Positions 16,187 to 26,814 of a DNA stretch of 64,000 nt are shown piece after piece (positions within the stretch are counted from its first letter, which is position 1; each line of letters opens with the position of its first letter). The DNA comes from Guyparkeria sp. WRN-7 (GTDB taxonomy: Bacteria > Pseudomonadota > Gammaproteobacteria > Halothiobacillales > Halothiobacillaceae). The position numbers were made by a program, and so were the translations under genes. A model generated the notes under the pieces. It was given only the letters and a program-made list of their open reading frames with translations. It made no database searches and had not been told where the DNA came from. The stretch is taken from the NCBI RefSeq assembly GCF_001641825.1, contig NZ_LRFH01000015.1:62001-126000 (forward strand), given 5' to 3'.

Positions 16187-17593
16187 CTACTCGTCCGTTT
16201 GCCCGGCTCGCCGCTCGATCTCGTTGAGCAGCGAGTCGATCCGGGCCTGGGCGCGCGGGTTGTCCGCCGTGAACGTGTAGGCCGTCTCCAGTTCCTGGTG
16301 GGCGGCGACCAGATTGCCCCGGAGCAGGAAGTAGCGGCCCAGTTGTTCGTGATGGTCCATGGGCCGACCGGCGGCGCTGGCCGCCTTGGAGAGCGCCAGC
16401 ACGGCCTCCGGGTCGTCGGGGCGGGCCTCCACGGCTTCGCGCGCCCGGCGATAGGCCGTCTCCGTGTCTCCCCGGTCGAGCATCCAGTCGACCTCCAGCC
16501 GCAACAGCGTGGTGTCGCCGGGGTAGAGGGCGATCAGGTCGTCCAGAATGCGGTCGGCCTTGCTGCGGTTGCCCTGATCGTTCAGGGCGCGGGCGAGCGG
16601 CAGTGCGAACCAGCGATTACCCGGCTGGCGTTCATGCAGTGGTTCGAGCAGTTCGACGGCCTGGTCGTGGCGCCCGTTGCGTTGCGCGGCGACTGCCCGG
16701 CGATAGCGCTCTGCCTGGTCGTCCAGCTCCAGTCCTGAGTGTCCTTCGAGCCCGGCCAGGCGCGCCCGGGCGAGACGGAATGCCTGGCTGTCCGTCTGGC
16801 CGAAGCGGGTGGCGGGTATCAGCGCGATACGGTTCTTGATCGAACTGATGCGTTCGGCCGTCATCGGGTGGGTTCTGAGGAACTCGAACTGGCGGCTGGG
16901 CGAGCCGCCGGCGCGGCGCTGGAGTTTTTCGAAGAAGCTGATCATGCCGCGCGGGTCGATGTCGGCCCGTTGCAGCGTGTCGAGCGCCAGTCGATCGGCC
17001 TCGCGCTCGTGCATGCGCGTGTAGTTGATGGCGTTCTGCGCTGCGCCGGCCATCCCCGCGGTGGCAACGGCGGCGCCCAGTTGCGGGTCCACGGCGCCCA
17101 GCAGCGCGCCGGCGATGAACCCGGCGATGGCCGTCAGGTTGTGCCCCGTCTGTGCGGCCACCATGTGGGCGATGTGACGTTGGGTGGCGTGAGCAATCTC
17201 GTGGGCGATCACGCCGGAGAGTTCGCTCTCGTTCTCGGCGGTGAGGATCAAGCCGGAAAACACCGCGATGTGACCGCCCGGCACGGTAAAGGCATTGATC
17301 GTCGGGTTGTCGACGATCACCAGGTTGGGGGCGAAGCGCGTGCCCGAGGCCGACGACATCAGCCGTACGCCCAGATCGTTGAGATAACTGTCGAGCAGGG
17401 CATCCTCGATCACGCCGCCCCGGGCGCGCAGCTTCTCGAAGACCTCGGCGCCGATCTGGCGTTCTTCCTCCGGCGACAGCACGGTGTCGGCCGGCGTGCC
17501 GAGCTCGGGCAGGCGATAATCGGCCATCGCCGGCTGGCCGAGGAGGAGGGTAAGGCCCAGTAACAATGCGCGCATCGGTCGTGTCATCAGCAT
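16187..17593 (-). CDS. bepA: Periplasmic M48 metalloprotease with TPR repeats (BepA/YfgC-like)
   Basis: A periplasmic protease/chaperone that checks outer-membrane protein assembly such as LptD and BamA. A signal peptide (RALLLGLTLLLGQPAMA) is followed by the M48 zinc site HEIAH (His131, Glu132, His135) and later a conserved EREADRLALD region providing the third ligand, then helical TPR-like repeats from about residue 290. The length of 468-470 matches BepA (about 487). The start is either of two in-frame ATGs (17593 or 17587); neither has a strong ribosome-binding site. Confidence 0.9.
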   Translation of the reverse strand: MLMTRPMRALLLGLTLLLGQPAMADYRLPELGTPADTVLSPEEERQIGAEVFEKLRARGGVIEDALLDSYLNDLGVRLMSSASGTRFAPNLVIVDNPTINAFTVPGGHIAVFSGLILTAENESELSGVIAHEIAHATQRHIAHMVAAQTGHNLTAIAGFIAGALLGAVDPQLGAAVATAGMAGAAQNAINYTRMHEREADRLALDTLQRADIDPRGMISFFEKLQRRAGGSPSRQFEFLRTHPMTAERISSIKNRIALIPATRFGQTDSQAFRLARARLAGLEGHSGLELDDQAERYRRAVAAQRNGRHDQAVELLEPLHERQPGNRWFALPLARALNDQGNRSKADRILDDLIALYPGDTTLLRLEVDWMLDRGDTETAYRRAREAVEARPDDPEAVLALSKAASAAGRPMDHHEQLGRYFLLRGNLVAAHQELETAYTFTADNPRAQARIDSLLNEIERRAGQTDE

Positions 17594-17735
17594 GCCGAGA
17601 ATGGGATGAGTCGCGTTGGACCGGAGAGCGTGGCACAGGTTCGCCGGCCGGGGCGTCCGAGGGCGCGATGGACGCCGGGCGCCACGGCCCGCTAGACTTT
17701 CCCGCATTCATCACGTGACCGGTTTGGAGACGATT

Positions 17736-18056
17736 ATGGCAGCTTACGGCAACATCACGGCCGATGAACTCAAGGACCGCCTCGACGAGGTGGCGTTGTT
17801 CGATGTGCGCGGTCCGGCGGAAACGGACCGCGGCGTTATCGAGGGCGCGACGCTGATTCCCCTGCACATGGTGCCGATGAGCATCGACCGGTTCCGCGTC
17901 GACCAGGACGTGGTCGTCTATTGTCACAGCGGCGCGCGTTCGGCGCAGGCGTGCCAGTATCTCGCCGGTCAGGGTGTCGAGCGGCTGTTCAATCTCGAAG
18001 GTGGCGTCATGCTGTGGGCCGGCTCCGGCTTGCCGCTGCTCGCGCCGGACAAGTGA
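17736..18056 (+). CDS. Single-domain rhodanese
   Basis: A 106-residue cytoplasmic rhodanese that would carry sulfane sulfur as a persulfide on Cys63, in the active-site loop YCHSGARSAQ, with the upstream CDC25-like segment LFDVRGPAETDRGVI. GGAG precedes the ATG by 7 nt. The next gene, 21 nt downstream, is tusA. Rhodanese-TusA pairs relay sulfur in sulfur oxidisers and in tRNA thiolation; the proximity to sox genes favours the former, but that is inference. Confidence 0.9.
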   Translation: MAAYGNITADELKDRLDEVALFDVRGPAETDRGVIEGATLIPLHMVPMSIDRFRVDQDVVVYCHSGARSAQACQYLAGQGVERLFNLEGGVMLWAGSGLPLLAPDK

Positions 18057-18077
18057 GTCGAGTGAGAGGGGGTGGTG

Positions 18078-18311
18078 ATGGCGGATGACGTGATCGAGGT
18101 CGACGCGCGCGGGCTGTCCTGTCCGATGCCGCTGCTCAAGGCGCGCAAGGCGATTGCCACGGCCGCACCGGGCCAGTCGGTCGTGGTGCTGGCGACCGAT
18201 CAGGGCGCGGAGAGCGACTTCAAGGCCTATTGCGAGCGGGCTGGGCACCGTCTGGTTTCGCTGGCCTGGCAGGACGACGTGTTGCGAGTCGAGCTGGCGC
18301 GCAGCGAATAG
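18078..18311 (+). CDS. tusA: TusA-family sulfur carrier protein
   Basis: A 77-residue SirA/TusA protein with the sulfur-accepting Cys15 in the signature RGLSCPMPLLKARKA. It accepts sulfane sulfur, here plausibly from the preceding rhodanese, and passes it on. The ATG at 18078 is chosen over two upstream GTG codons because a GAGAGGGGG tract ends 5 nt before it. Length is standard. It is followed by a 208-nt gap and an unknown exported protein. Confidence 0.92.
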   Translation: MADDVIEVDARGLSCPMPLLKARKAIATAAPGQSVVVLATDQGAESDFKAYCERAGHRLVSLAWQDDVLRVELARSE

Positions 18312-18459
18312 CAGGTCGTTCCGGGAGGACGTGGCGCGCTGATTCGCTGCGACAAGCCCTCAATGGAGGAGGGAGCACCGGAACGCCGCTTGGCTGGCGA
18401 GGTCGCCCGCCGGGTATCGCCCCTGATGTCCGGGCTAGGTGTTCCACGCGGTTCTGGCG

Positions 18460-18508
18460 TATTGTCGGTTTTGTCAAAGACTATAACGACAAAGCGTATT
18501 GACAAGGG
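18460..18508 (+). promoter_or_regulatory. Cluster of TTGTC/GACAA half-sites before the exported unknown protein
   Basis: Within 49 bp lie TTGTC at 18462-18466 and 18471-18475 and the inverted form GACAA at 18488-18492 and 18501-18505, so two half-sites face two inverted ones. The block ends just before the ribosome-binding site GGGAG of the gene at 18520. It looks like an operator region, and TTGTCA could double as a -35 hexamer. No regulator can be named. Confidence 0.35.
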
Positions 18509-18519
18509 AGTGATGAGTC

Positions 18520-19464
18520 ATGGGGCAAGCCCGTTCCGTTCGCGTGCTGCTGATGAGCAGCTTTTTGGTTCTTCTTTCGTTTACCGGCCTGGCTCGGGCC
18601 GAATTTCAGCCGTTCGTCGAGGGTACGCCGTTCGCCGGCGACGTCGAGGCGGCCGTGGCGGCCGCCAGAGCGAAACTCGCAGCCGAGGGGCTGGATGTGG
18701 TCGGCGGCTATGCCCCGACCGAGGGCGTCCGCGTCCTGGCCGTGAGCAGCGATGCGTTGCGAGAGACGGCCTCGAAGAGCAAGCGAGGCGGGTACGGTGC
18801 CGTTGTCAGCATCGCCTTCGAGCAAACCGGGGGCGAGACGCGCATCAGCTACCAGAACCCGCAGTACATTGCCCACGGCTACCGCCTCGAAGGTGACAAC
18901 GAGTCGGCCTTCCAGGCGCTGGCCGGGGCGCTGGGAGCCACGGGCTACTTCGGCGGCGAGCCGATCTCGAAGGCCAACCTGCGCACCTACCAGTACGCCT
19001 TCGGCCTGGAAACCTTCGTCGACCCGGTCGACCTGGGCAGCTTCCCCGGTTTTTCCTCGGCCGATCGCCAGATCACCGAGCGGGTGAAGAACGGCGAGCT
19101 GGGAACCGAGCTGGTCTACCGCGTGGAGATCCCCGGCAAGCGCCAGATCGTCTACGGCGTGGCAATGCAGACCGATGATCCCAACGCCCACGGTGCGGCG
19201 CTGGTGCAGGCGGTCGATCATGACGCCCCGCGCGGTTACGCCTTCCTGCCGTACCCGGTCCTGCTGGACGGCAATGCCGCCGAGACGCTCAACCTGCGTT
19301 TCCGCATGGCGCTGTTCTTCCCCGACCTGCCGATGATGGGCGGCGAGGCGTCGTTCTTTAAGCTACGTTCTGCCCCGGATGCCATCAACAAGCTGCTGAT
19401 CGCGGTGGTCGATGGCGAGATCCAGAGGAAAGAGCGTTCGGGAGGCGGGTTCGGAACCTTCTGA
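18520..19464 (+). CDS. Exported protein of unknown function
   Basis: A 314-residue protein I cannot assign. It has a clear Sec signal peptide (hydrophobic LLMSSFLVLLSFTG, cleavage after ARA near residue 27) and no cysteines, so it is probably a soluble periplasmic protein. The first third (EAAVAAARAKLAAEGLDVVG, later TRISYQNPQYIAHGYRL) faintly recalls the strand-helix pattern of DUF302 proteins common in sulfur oxidisers; this is weak. GGGAG sits 9 nt before the ATG. It follows rhodanese and tusA by 208 nt, with operator-like repeats in the gap, and precedes ilvB. Confidence 0.8.
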   Translation: MGQARSVRVLLMSSFLVLLSFTGLARAEFQPFVEGTPFAGDVEAAVAAARAKLAAEGLDVVGGYAPTEGVRVLAVSSDALRETASKSKRGGYGAVVSIAFEQTGGETRISYQNPQYIAHGYRLEGDNESAFQALAGALGATGYFGGEPISKANLRTYQYAFGLETFVDPVDLGSFPGFSSADRQITERVKNGELGTELVYRVEIPGKRQIVYGVAMQTDDPNAHGAALVQAVDHDAPRGYAFLPYPVLLDGNAAETLNLRFRMALFFPDLPMMGGEASFFKLRSAPDAINKLLIAVVDGEIQRKERSGGGFGTF

Positions 19465-19868
19465 TCCCCTCTGACGTTCGCCGCCATGCTTTGTTCGGCC
19501 GCTCTCCACGGTCGGACGAAATGCGTCCAAAGTGGTGAAATCTGTCCAATAACGCGTTATATTGCCCAGTCTACGATTGAGACCGCCGGGCCCTAACGGG
19601 CGCATCCGCGGTTGATGGCAGCCTGTCCGGCCGGTGACGATCTCACCGCCTGGGCGGGCTGCCGTCGTCATGGGCTGCGTTGATCGCGTTGCACTCTTTG
19701 CTTTCGAGCAAACTCAATGAGAAGTGGACGACCATCCGGGGCCGTATCCCGGATGCGGGGAAGGTTGCCCCGAAATCGGATGATCGGCATGCGGGGCATG
19801 CCCGCGCCCAGGCCGGTCGTCAAGCCATTTAGTCAGTGAAACGCGCAAGTTTCGAGGTGAGTACTCTC
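19465..19868 (+). promoter_or_regulatory. Long intergenic region/leader before ilvB
   Basis: A 404-base region without a convincing gene. It contains a hairpin GGACG-AAATG-CGTCC (19514-19528), a perfect 12-bp palindrome ATAACGCGTTAT (19549-19560) overlapping a TATATT -10 candidate (19558-19563), then several GC hairpins and the palindrome GGGCATGCCC (19794-19803). A 16-codon open frame at 19670-19720 is not rich in Val, Leu or Ile codons, so classic attenuation is not supported. The ilvB ribosome-binding site GAGGTGAG is at 19854-19861. Confidence 0.35.
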
Positions 19869-21569
19869 GTGGAATTGTCCGGCGGTGAAATCCTGGTCGA
19901 GTGCCTCAAGTCGGAAGGGGTCGATACGGTCTTCGGCTACCCCGGTGGGGCGGTCCTTCATATCTACGATGCCCTGTTCCAGCAGGAAGAGGTCCAGCAC
20001 GTGCTCGTGCGTCACGAGCAGGGCGCAGTGCACATGGCCGACGGCTTTGCCCGCGCGACGGGCAAGCCGGGTGTCGTGCTGGTCACCTCCGGCCCGGGGG
20101 CGACCAACGCCGTCACCGGTATCGCCACGGCGCACATGGACTCCATCCCGCTGGTGGTCTTCACCGGCCAGGTCCACAGTGCGCTGATCGGCAACGACGC
20201 CTTCCAGGAAGTCGACAACGTCGGCATCACGCGTCCCTGCGTCAAGCACAACTTCATGGTCAAGGACGTCAGCGAGATGGCCGAGACCATCAAGAAGGCG
20301 TTCTACGTCGCGACCACCGGTCGCCCGGGTCCGGTCGTGGTCGACATCCCCAAGGATGTCACTGACCCGAAGGTCAAGATCCCGTTCGAGTACCCCGAGA
20401 AGGTCGCGATGCGCTCGTATCAGCCGACCGAGAAGGGCCACTCCGGGCAGATCCGCAAGGCGGTCGACCTGATCGTCAACGCCGAGCGGCCGATGATCTA
20501 CACCGGTGGCGGCGTGGTGCTCGGCCGCGCGGGCGACGAGCTGACCCACTTCACGCAGAAACTCGGCTACCCGATCACGCAGACGCTGATGGGCCTGGGC
20601 GCCTATCCGTCGAGCGACAAGCAGCACCTCGGCATGCTCGGCATGCACGGCACCTACGAGGCGAACATGGGCATGCACCACTGCGATGTCCTGATCGCCA
20701 TCGGTGCGCGCTTCGACGACCGCGTCACCGGCGACCTGTCCAAGTTCTGCCCGCACGCGAAGATCGTCCACGTCGACATCGACCCGTCCTCGATCTCGAA
20801 GAACGTGGTCGTCGACGTGCCGATCGTCGGCGCGGTCAAGTCGGTGCTCACCGAGATGATCGAGCTGGTCAACCAGGCCGGTGGCGCCAAGAAGACCAAG
20901 GCGCTCGAGGCCTGGTGGGACCAGATCGAGCAGTGGCGCGGCATGAAGTGCCTGGACTACAAGTGGTCCGACGAGATCATCAAGCCGCAGTACGTCGTGC
21001 AGAAGCTGTGGGAGGTCACCAAGGGCGACGCGTTCGTCACCTCCGACGTCGGCCAGCACCAGATGTGGGCCGCGCAATACTACGGCTTCAACAAGCCGCA
21101 TCGCTGGATCAACTCCGGCGGCCTCGGCACGATGGGCTTCGGCCTGCCGGCCGCGCTGGGCGCCAAGTGGGCGCACCCCGACGAGGAGGTCGCCTGCATC
21201 ACTGGCGAGGGCAGTATCCAGATGTGCTCCCAGGAGCTGTCGACGGCGCTGCAGTACAACCTGCCGGTCAAGATCGTCAGCCTCAACAACGGCTATCTCG
21301 GCATGGTCCGCCAGTGGCAGGAGTTCTTCTACTCCGGCCGCTATGCGATGAGCTACATGGAGTCCCTGCCGGACTTCGTCAAGCTGGCCGAGTCCTACGG
21401 CCACGTCGGCATGCGCATCGAGAAGCCGTCCGACGTCGAGGGCGCGCTCAAGGAGGCGTTCGCCATGAAGGACCGGCTGGTCTTCATGGACTTCCAGACC
21501 GATCCGGAAGAGAACGTCTACCCGATGGTCCCCGCCGGCGCGGGCCTCAACGAAATGATCCTGGTGTGA
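19869..21569 (+). CDS. ilvB: Acetolactate synthase large subunit
   Basis: TPP- and FAD-dependent first common enzyme of branched-chain amino acid synthesis, making acetolactate or acetohydroxybutyrate. The 566-residue protein begins MELSGGEILVECLK, as family members do, from a GTG at 19869 preceded by GAGGTGAG at 7 nt; a GTG 33 nt upstream is in frame but less likely. Visible are the catalytic Glu region VRHEQGAVHMADGFAR, FAD/central-domain segments and the C-terminal TPP motif GEGSIQMCSQELSTA. It is followed by its regulatory subunit after 12 nt. Confidence 0.97.
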   Translation: MELSGGEILVECLKSEGVDTVFGYPGGAVLHIYDALFQQEEVQHVLVRHEQGAVHMADGFARATGKPGVVLVTSGPGATNAVTGIATAHMDSIPLVVFTGQVHSALIGNDAFQEVDNVGITRPCVKHNFMVKDVSEMAETIKKAFYVATTGRPGPVVVDIPKDVTDPKVKIPFEYPEKVAMRSYQPTEKGHSGQIRKAVDLIVNAERPMIYTGGGVVLGRAGDELTHFTQKLGYPITQTLMGLGAYPSSDKQHLGMLGMHGTYEANMGMHHCDVLIAIGARFDDRVTGDLSKFCPHAKIVHVDIDPSSISKNVVVDVPIVGAVKSVLTEMIELVNQAGGAKKTKALEAWWDQIEQWRGMKCLDYKWSDEIIKPQYVVQKLWEVTKGDAFVTSDVGQHQMWAAQYYGFNKPHRWINSGGLGTMGFGLPAALGAKWAHPDEEVACITGEGSIQMCSQELSTALQYNLPVKIVSLNNGYLGMVRQWQEFFYSGRYAMSYMESLPDFVKLAESYGHVGMRIEKPSDVEGALKEAFAMKDRLVFMDFQTDPEENVYPMVPAGAGLNEMILV

Positions 21570-21581
21570 GGGCGGCCTGAT

Positions 21582-23164
<1,583 letters not shown>

Positions 23165-23206
23165 TCGCGGGGCCCGTCGCACGAGGCAATCCCGGGAGGG
23201 CAGAGC

Positions 23207-23986
23207 ATGGATCACGACACGCAGACCGAGCAGCAACCGAGCGAAGCTCAGGCGGCGCGCCGGCGGCGCAAGGCGATCTATCTCCTGCCCAACCTGTTCA
23301 CGACCGGCGCCCTGTTCGCCGGTTTTTTCGCGATAGTGATGGCGGTTCAGGGCGAATTCGTCACGGCGGCGCTGTCCGTGTTCGTCGCGATGATCCTCGA
23401 CGGAATGGACGGGCGCGTCGCGCGCATGACCGGCACCGAATCGGAGTTCGGCGTCCAGTTCGACTCGCTCTCCGACGTGGTGTCCTTCGGCATCGCCCCG
23501 GCCCTGATCGTCTACCTGTGGAGCCTGCAGGGCATGGGCGACCGCTGGGGCATGCTCGGCGCGTTCGTCTTCGCCGCGGCTGCCGCCATTCGCCTGGCGC
23601 GCTTTAACGTGCAGGTGGAGACGGTCGACAAGGGCTACTTCGTCGGTCTGGCTTCGCCGGCGGCCGCCGCGGTGCTGATGGGCATGGTGTGGTTCTTCGA
23701 GGCACACGGGCTGGCGTTTCACGAGCAGCAGGGCTGGGTCTGGGTGATCACGATCACCACCGGCCTGCTGATGGTGTCGAGCTTCCCGTACTTCAGCGGC
23801 AAGCGGCTTTCGCCGCGACTGCGCCTGTCGTTCCTGAGCGTGCCGATCGCGATCCTGGTGTTCGTGCTCGCGTTGAGGGATTTCGCCTTGACGGTCTGGG
23901 TAGTGGCGAGTGGCTATGCGCTCTCGGCACCACTGTGGGCGTTGAGCCGCGGCTTGCGCCGCCGGCTGGCCTCGCGCTCGTCTTGA
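23207..23986 (+). CDS. pssA: CDP-diacylglycerol-serine O-phosphatidyltransferase
   Basis: An inner-membrane enzyme of the CDP-alcohol phosphatidyltransferase family making phosphatidylserine, the precursor of phosphatidylethanolamine. The catalytic signature is visible around residues 65-90 as DGMDGRVARMTGTESEFG followed by FDSLSDVVSFG. Several hydrophobic helices follow. The 259-residue length matches the membrane (type II) enzyme. GGGAGGG precedes the ATG. It sits between ilvC and leuA, a common proteobacterial arrangement. Confidence 0.96.
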   Translation: MDHDTQTEQQPSEAQAARRRRKAIYLLPNLFTTGALFAGFFAIVMAVQGEFVTAALSVFVAMILDGMDGRVARMTGTESEFGVQFDSLSDVVSFGIAPALIVYLWSLQGMGDRWGMLGAFVFAAAAAIRLARFNVQVETVDKGYFVGLASPAAAAVLMGMVWFFEAHGLAFHEQQGWVWVITITTGLLMVSSFPYFSGKRLSPRLRLSFLSVPIAILVFVLALRDFALTVWVVASGYALSAPLWALSRGLRRRLASRSS

Positions 23987-24017
23987 ATCGCGGCCCGGCC
24001 GTCGTTACCGTTGCCTC

Positions 24018-24131
24018 ATGAGCAGTCGTTCCCGCGCAGCCCGTTTTTCCCTCCCGGTCACCGCTTCGGTGATCGGGCTGCGTTGCGTCTGCCTGTCGCT
24101 GCTGCTGCGACTGCCCCGCTGGGGCAATTGA
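24018..24131 (+). CDS. Candidate leucine-rich leader peptide of leuA
   Basis: A 37-codon frame lying in the pssA-leuA gap. Leu codons occupy positions 12, 21, 26, 28, 29, 30 and 32, that is, five of seven codons near the end (CTG TCG CTG CTG CTG CGA CTG). Immediately after the Leu run is a perfect 6-bp hairpin. Leucine-rich leader ORFs regulate leuA operons by ribosome stalling in many bacteria, so position and composition fit. Against it: no good ribosome-binding site is seen before the ATG, and Leu is common in high-GC random frames. Confidence 0.45.
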   Translation: MSSRSRAARFSLPVTASVIGLRCVCLSLLLRLPRWGN

Positions 24132-24219
24132 GATGAGGCCTGGCGAGGCGACCCACGCGACCACCGACTAGACAACGACATGCCGACGGGACGACCCGGC
24201 GGTAATACCTGAGGTTTTT
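24112..24219 (+). promoter_or_regulatory. Candidate attenuator hairpins before leuA
   Basis: The end of the leader frame forms TGCCCC-GCT-GGGGCA (24112-24126), a possible pause hairpin overlapping its last codons. A second hairpin, CCG-A-CGGG-ACGA-CCCG-G-CGG, spans 24183-24202. A T5 run (24215-24219) sits within the spacer between the leuA GAGG ribosome-binding site (24211-24214) and the ATG, so control could be transcriptional or translational. The hairpin is not directly abutting the T-run, which weakens a simple terminator reading. Confidence 0.35.
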
Positions 24220-24222
24220 GCC

Positions 24223-25770
<1,548 letters not shown>

Positions 25771-25785
25771 CCGGTCCTCTCTGAC

Positions 25786-26286
25786 ATGGGGCTGCGCGTG
25801 GATCGGCAGGCGGCGCTCGGCTGGCTGGGCATCGAAGGCTTCCGGCCCAGCGGCCGTGTGCCGCTACCCGTCGGCGAGCCTGTGGCCGACGGTGCCGAGT
25901 CCGACACCGATGCCTCGCCCGTCGATGACAGGCAGGGCGTCGAGATGGCCGAGCGGTTCGGGACCCCGTCCCGGCAGTTGAGCCCCGAGATCTCGGAGCC
26001 GGCGGCTCCCGTCGACGTGCCGGCGGAGCCGGTTACCCCTGTTGCCGCACCGCAGCCGACGGAGGCCGCACCGGCTGATCGGCTGAGCGTCACGGCCGAA
26101 TCGCCGCATCGCGCCCTGGCCGAGGCCATCGCGCGGGTGGCCGGGCTCGCCTGCGAAACGGGTGAGGACGACCTGCTGGTGCTCGGCGGCGAGCGCTGGG
26201 GGTTGTCGACGCTGGCTGGCGACGGGCAGGCCAAGCGACGGCTGTGGCGGGTGCTGACCGAGCGCGCCCGGCGGCCGCGGGGATGA
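25786..26286 (+). CDS. Unknown protein in the holD position upstream of rimI
   Basis: A 166-residue protein without a confident family. The N-terminus (RQAALGWLGIEGFRPSGRVP) resembles in pattern the start of DNA polymerase III psi subunit HolD, whose gene precedes rimI in E. coli. A central Pro/Ala/Glu-rich linker (about residues 35-100) is probably disordered, and a small C-terminal domain (LAEAIARVAGLACETGEDDLLVLGG) follows. Its TGA overlaps the rimI ATG. No clear ribosome-binding site precedes the ATG. HolD function is a hypothesis from position and N-terminal pattern only. Confidence 0.65.
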   Translation: MGLRVDRQAALGWLGIEGFRPSGRVPLPVGEPVADGAESDTDASPVDDRQGVEMAERFGTPSRQLSPEISEPAAPVDVPAEPVTPVAAPQPTEAAPADRLSVTAESPHRALAEAIARVAGLACETGEDDLLVLGGERWGLSTLAGDGQAKRRLWRVLTERARRPRG

Positions 26287-26747
26287 GTCGGGTGCTGGAG
26301 CCGGCGTGGGACTGGTCGGCCCTGGCCGGGGAGGACCTGCCGGAGATCCTGGCCATCGAGGAGGCCGCCCATCCGTATCCGTGGAGCGAGGCGGTGTTCG
26401 AGGATTGCCTGCGTGCCGGCTACCGCCTCGACGGCGCCTTTGTCGAAGGGACGCTGATCGGCTATTCGGTCGTGATGACCGTGCTCGACGAGTGGCACCT
26501 GCTGAATCTCTGCGTCGATCCGGCGTTCCAGCGCCGAGGCGTCGGCCGGTTCCTGCTCGAGCGGCTGCTCGACAGTGCCCGAGCGATGCAGGCGGCTTGC
26601 CTGCTGCTCGAGGTGCGTGCCGGCAACCGGGCGGCCATCAGGCTCTACGAGAACGCCGGCTTCGCGGATATCGGTCACCGAAAGGCGTATTATCCGGCCC
26701 CAAGCGGACGCGAGGACGCGCGCGTGATGCGCCGCCTGCTGTCCTGA
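26283..26747 (+). CDS. rimI: Ribosomal protein S18-alanine N-acetyltransferase
   Basis: A GNAT-fold acetyltransferase acting on the N-terminal alanine of ribosomal protein S18. The 154-residue protein shows the acetyl-CoA binding loop [40 protein letters not shown] and the [14 protein letters not shown] end typical of RimI. The start at 26283 overlaps the preceding stop (ATGA). An in-frame upstream start within the previous gene is not favoured. Confidence 0.95.
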   Translation: MSRVLEPAWDWSALAGEDLPEILAIEEAAHPYPWSEAVFEDCLRAGYRLDGAFVEGTLIGYSVVMTVLDEWHLLNLCVDPAFQRRGVGRFLLERLLDSARAMQAACLLLEVRAGNRAAIRLYENAGFADIGHRKAYYPAPSGREDARVMRRLLS

Positions 26748-26814
26748 TCACGTTTTTACCGGCCCGTCGGCGTTAGCTCCGCGGCGGACCGAGCAATGCC
26801 CTAGCCGAGAATTC

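Noticed and set aside
19670-19720. 16-codon frame as an ilvB attenuation leader peptide
   Set aside because: It lacks a run of Val, Leu or Ile codons and no terminator/antiterminator pair was evident.
24207-24219. ACCTGAGGT plus T5 as the leuA terminator
   Set aside because: Only four pairs with a one-base loop, not a viable hairpin; the GAGG is better explained as the leuA ribosome-binding site.
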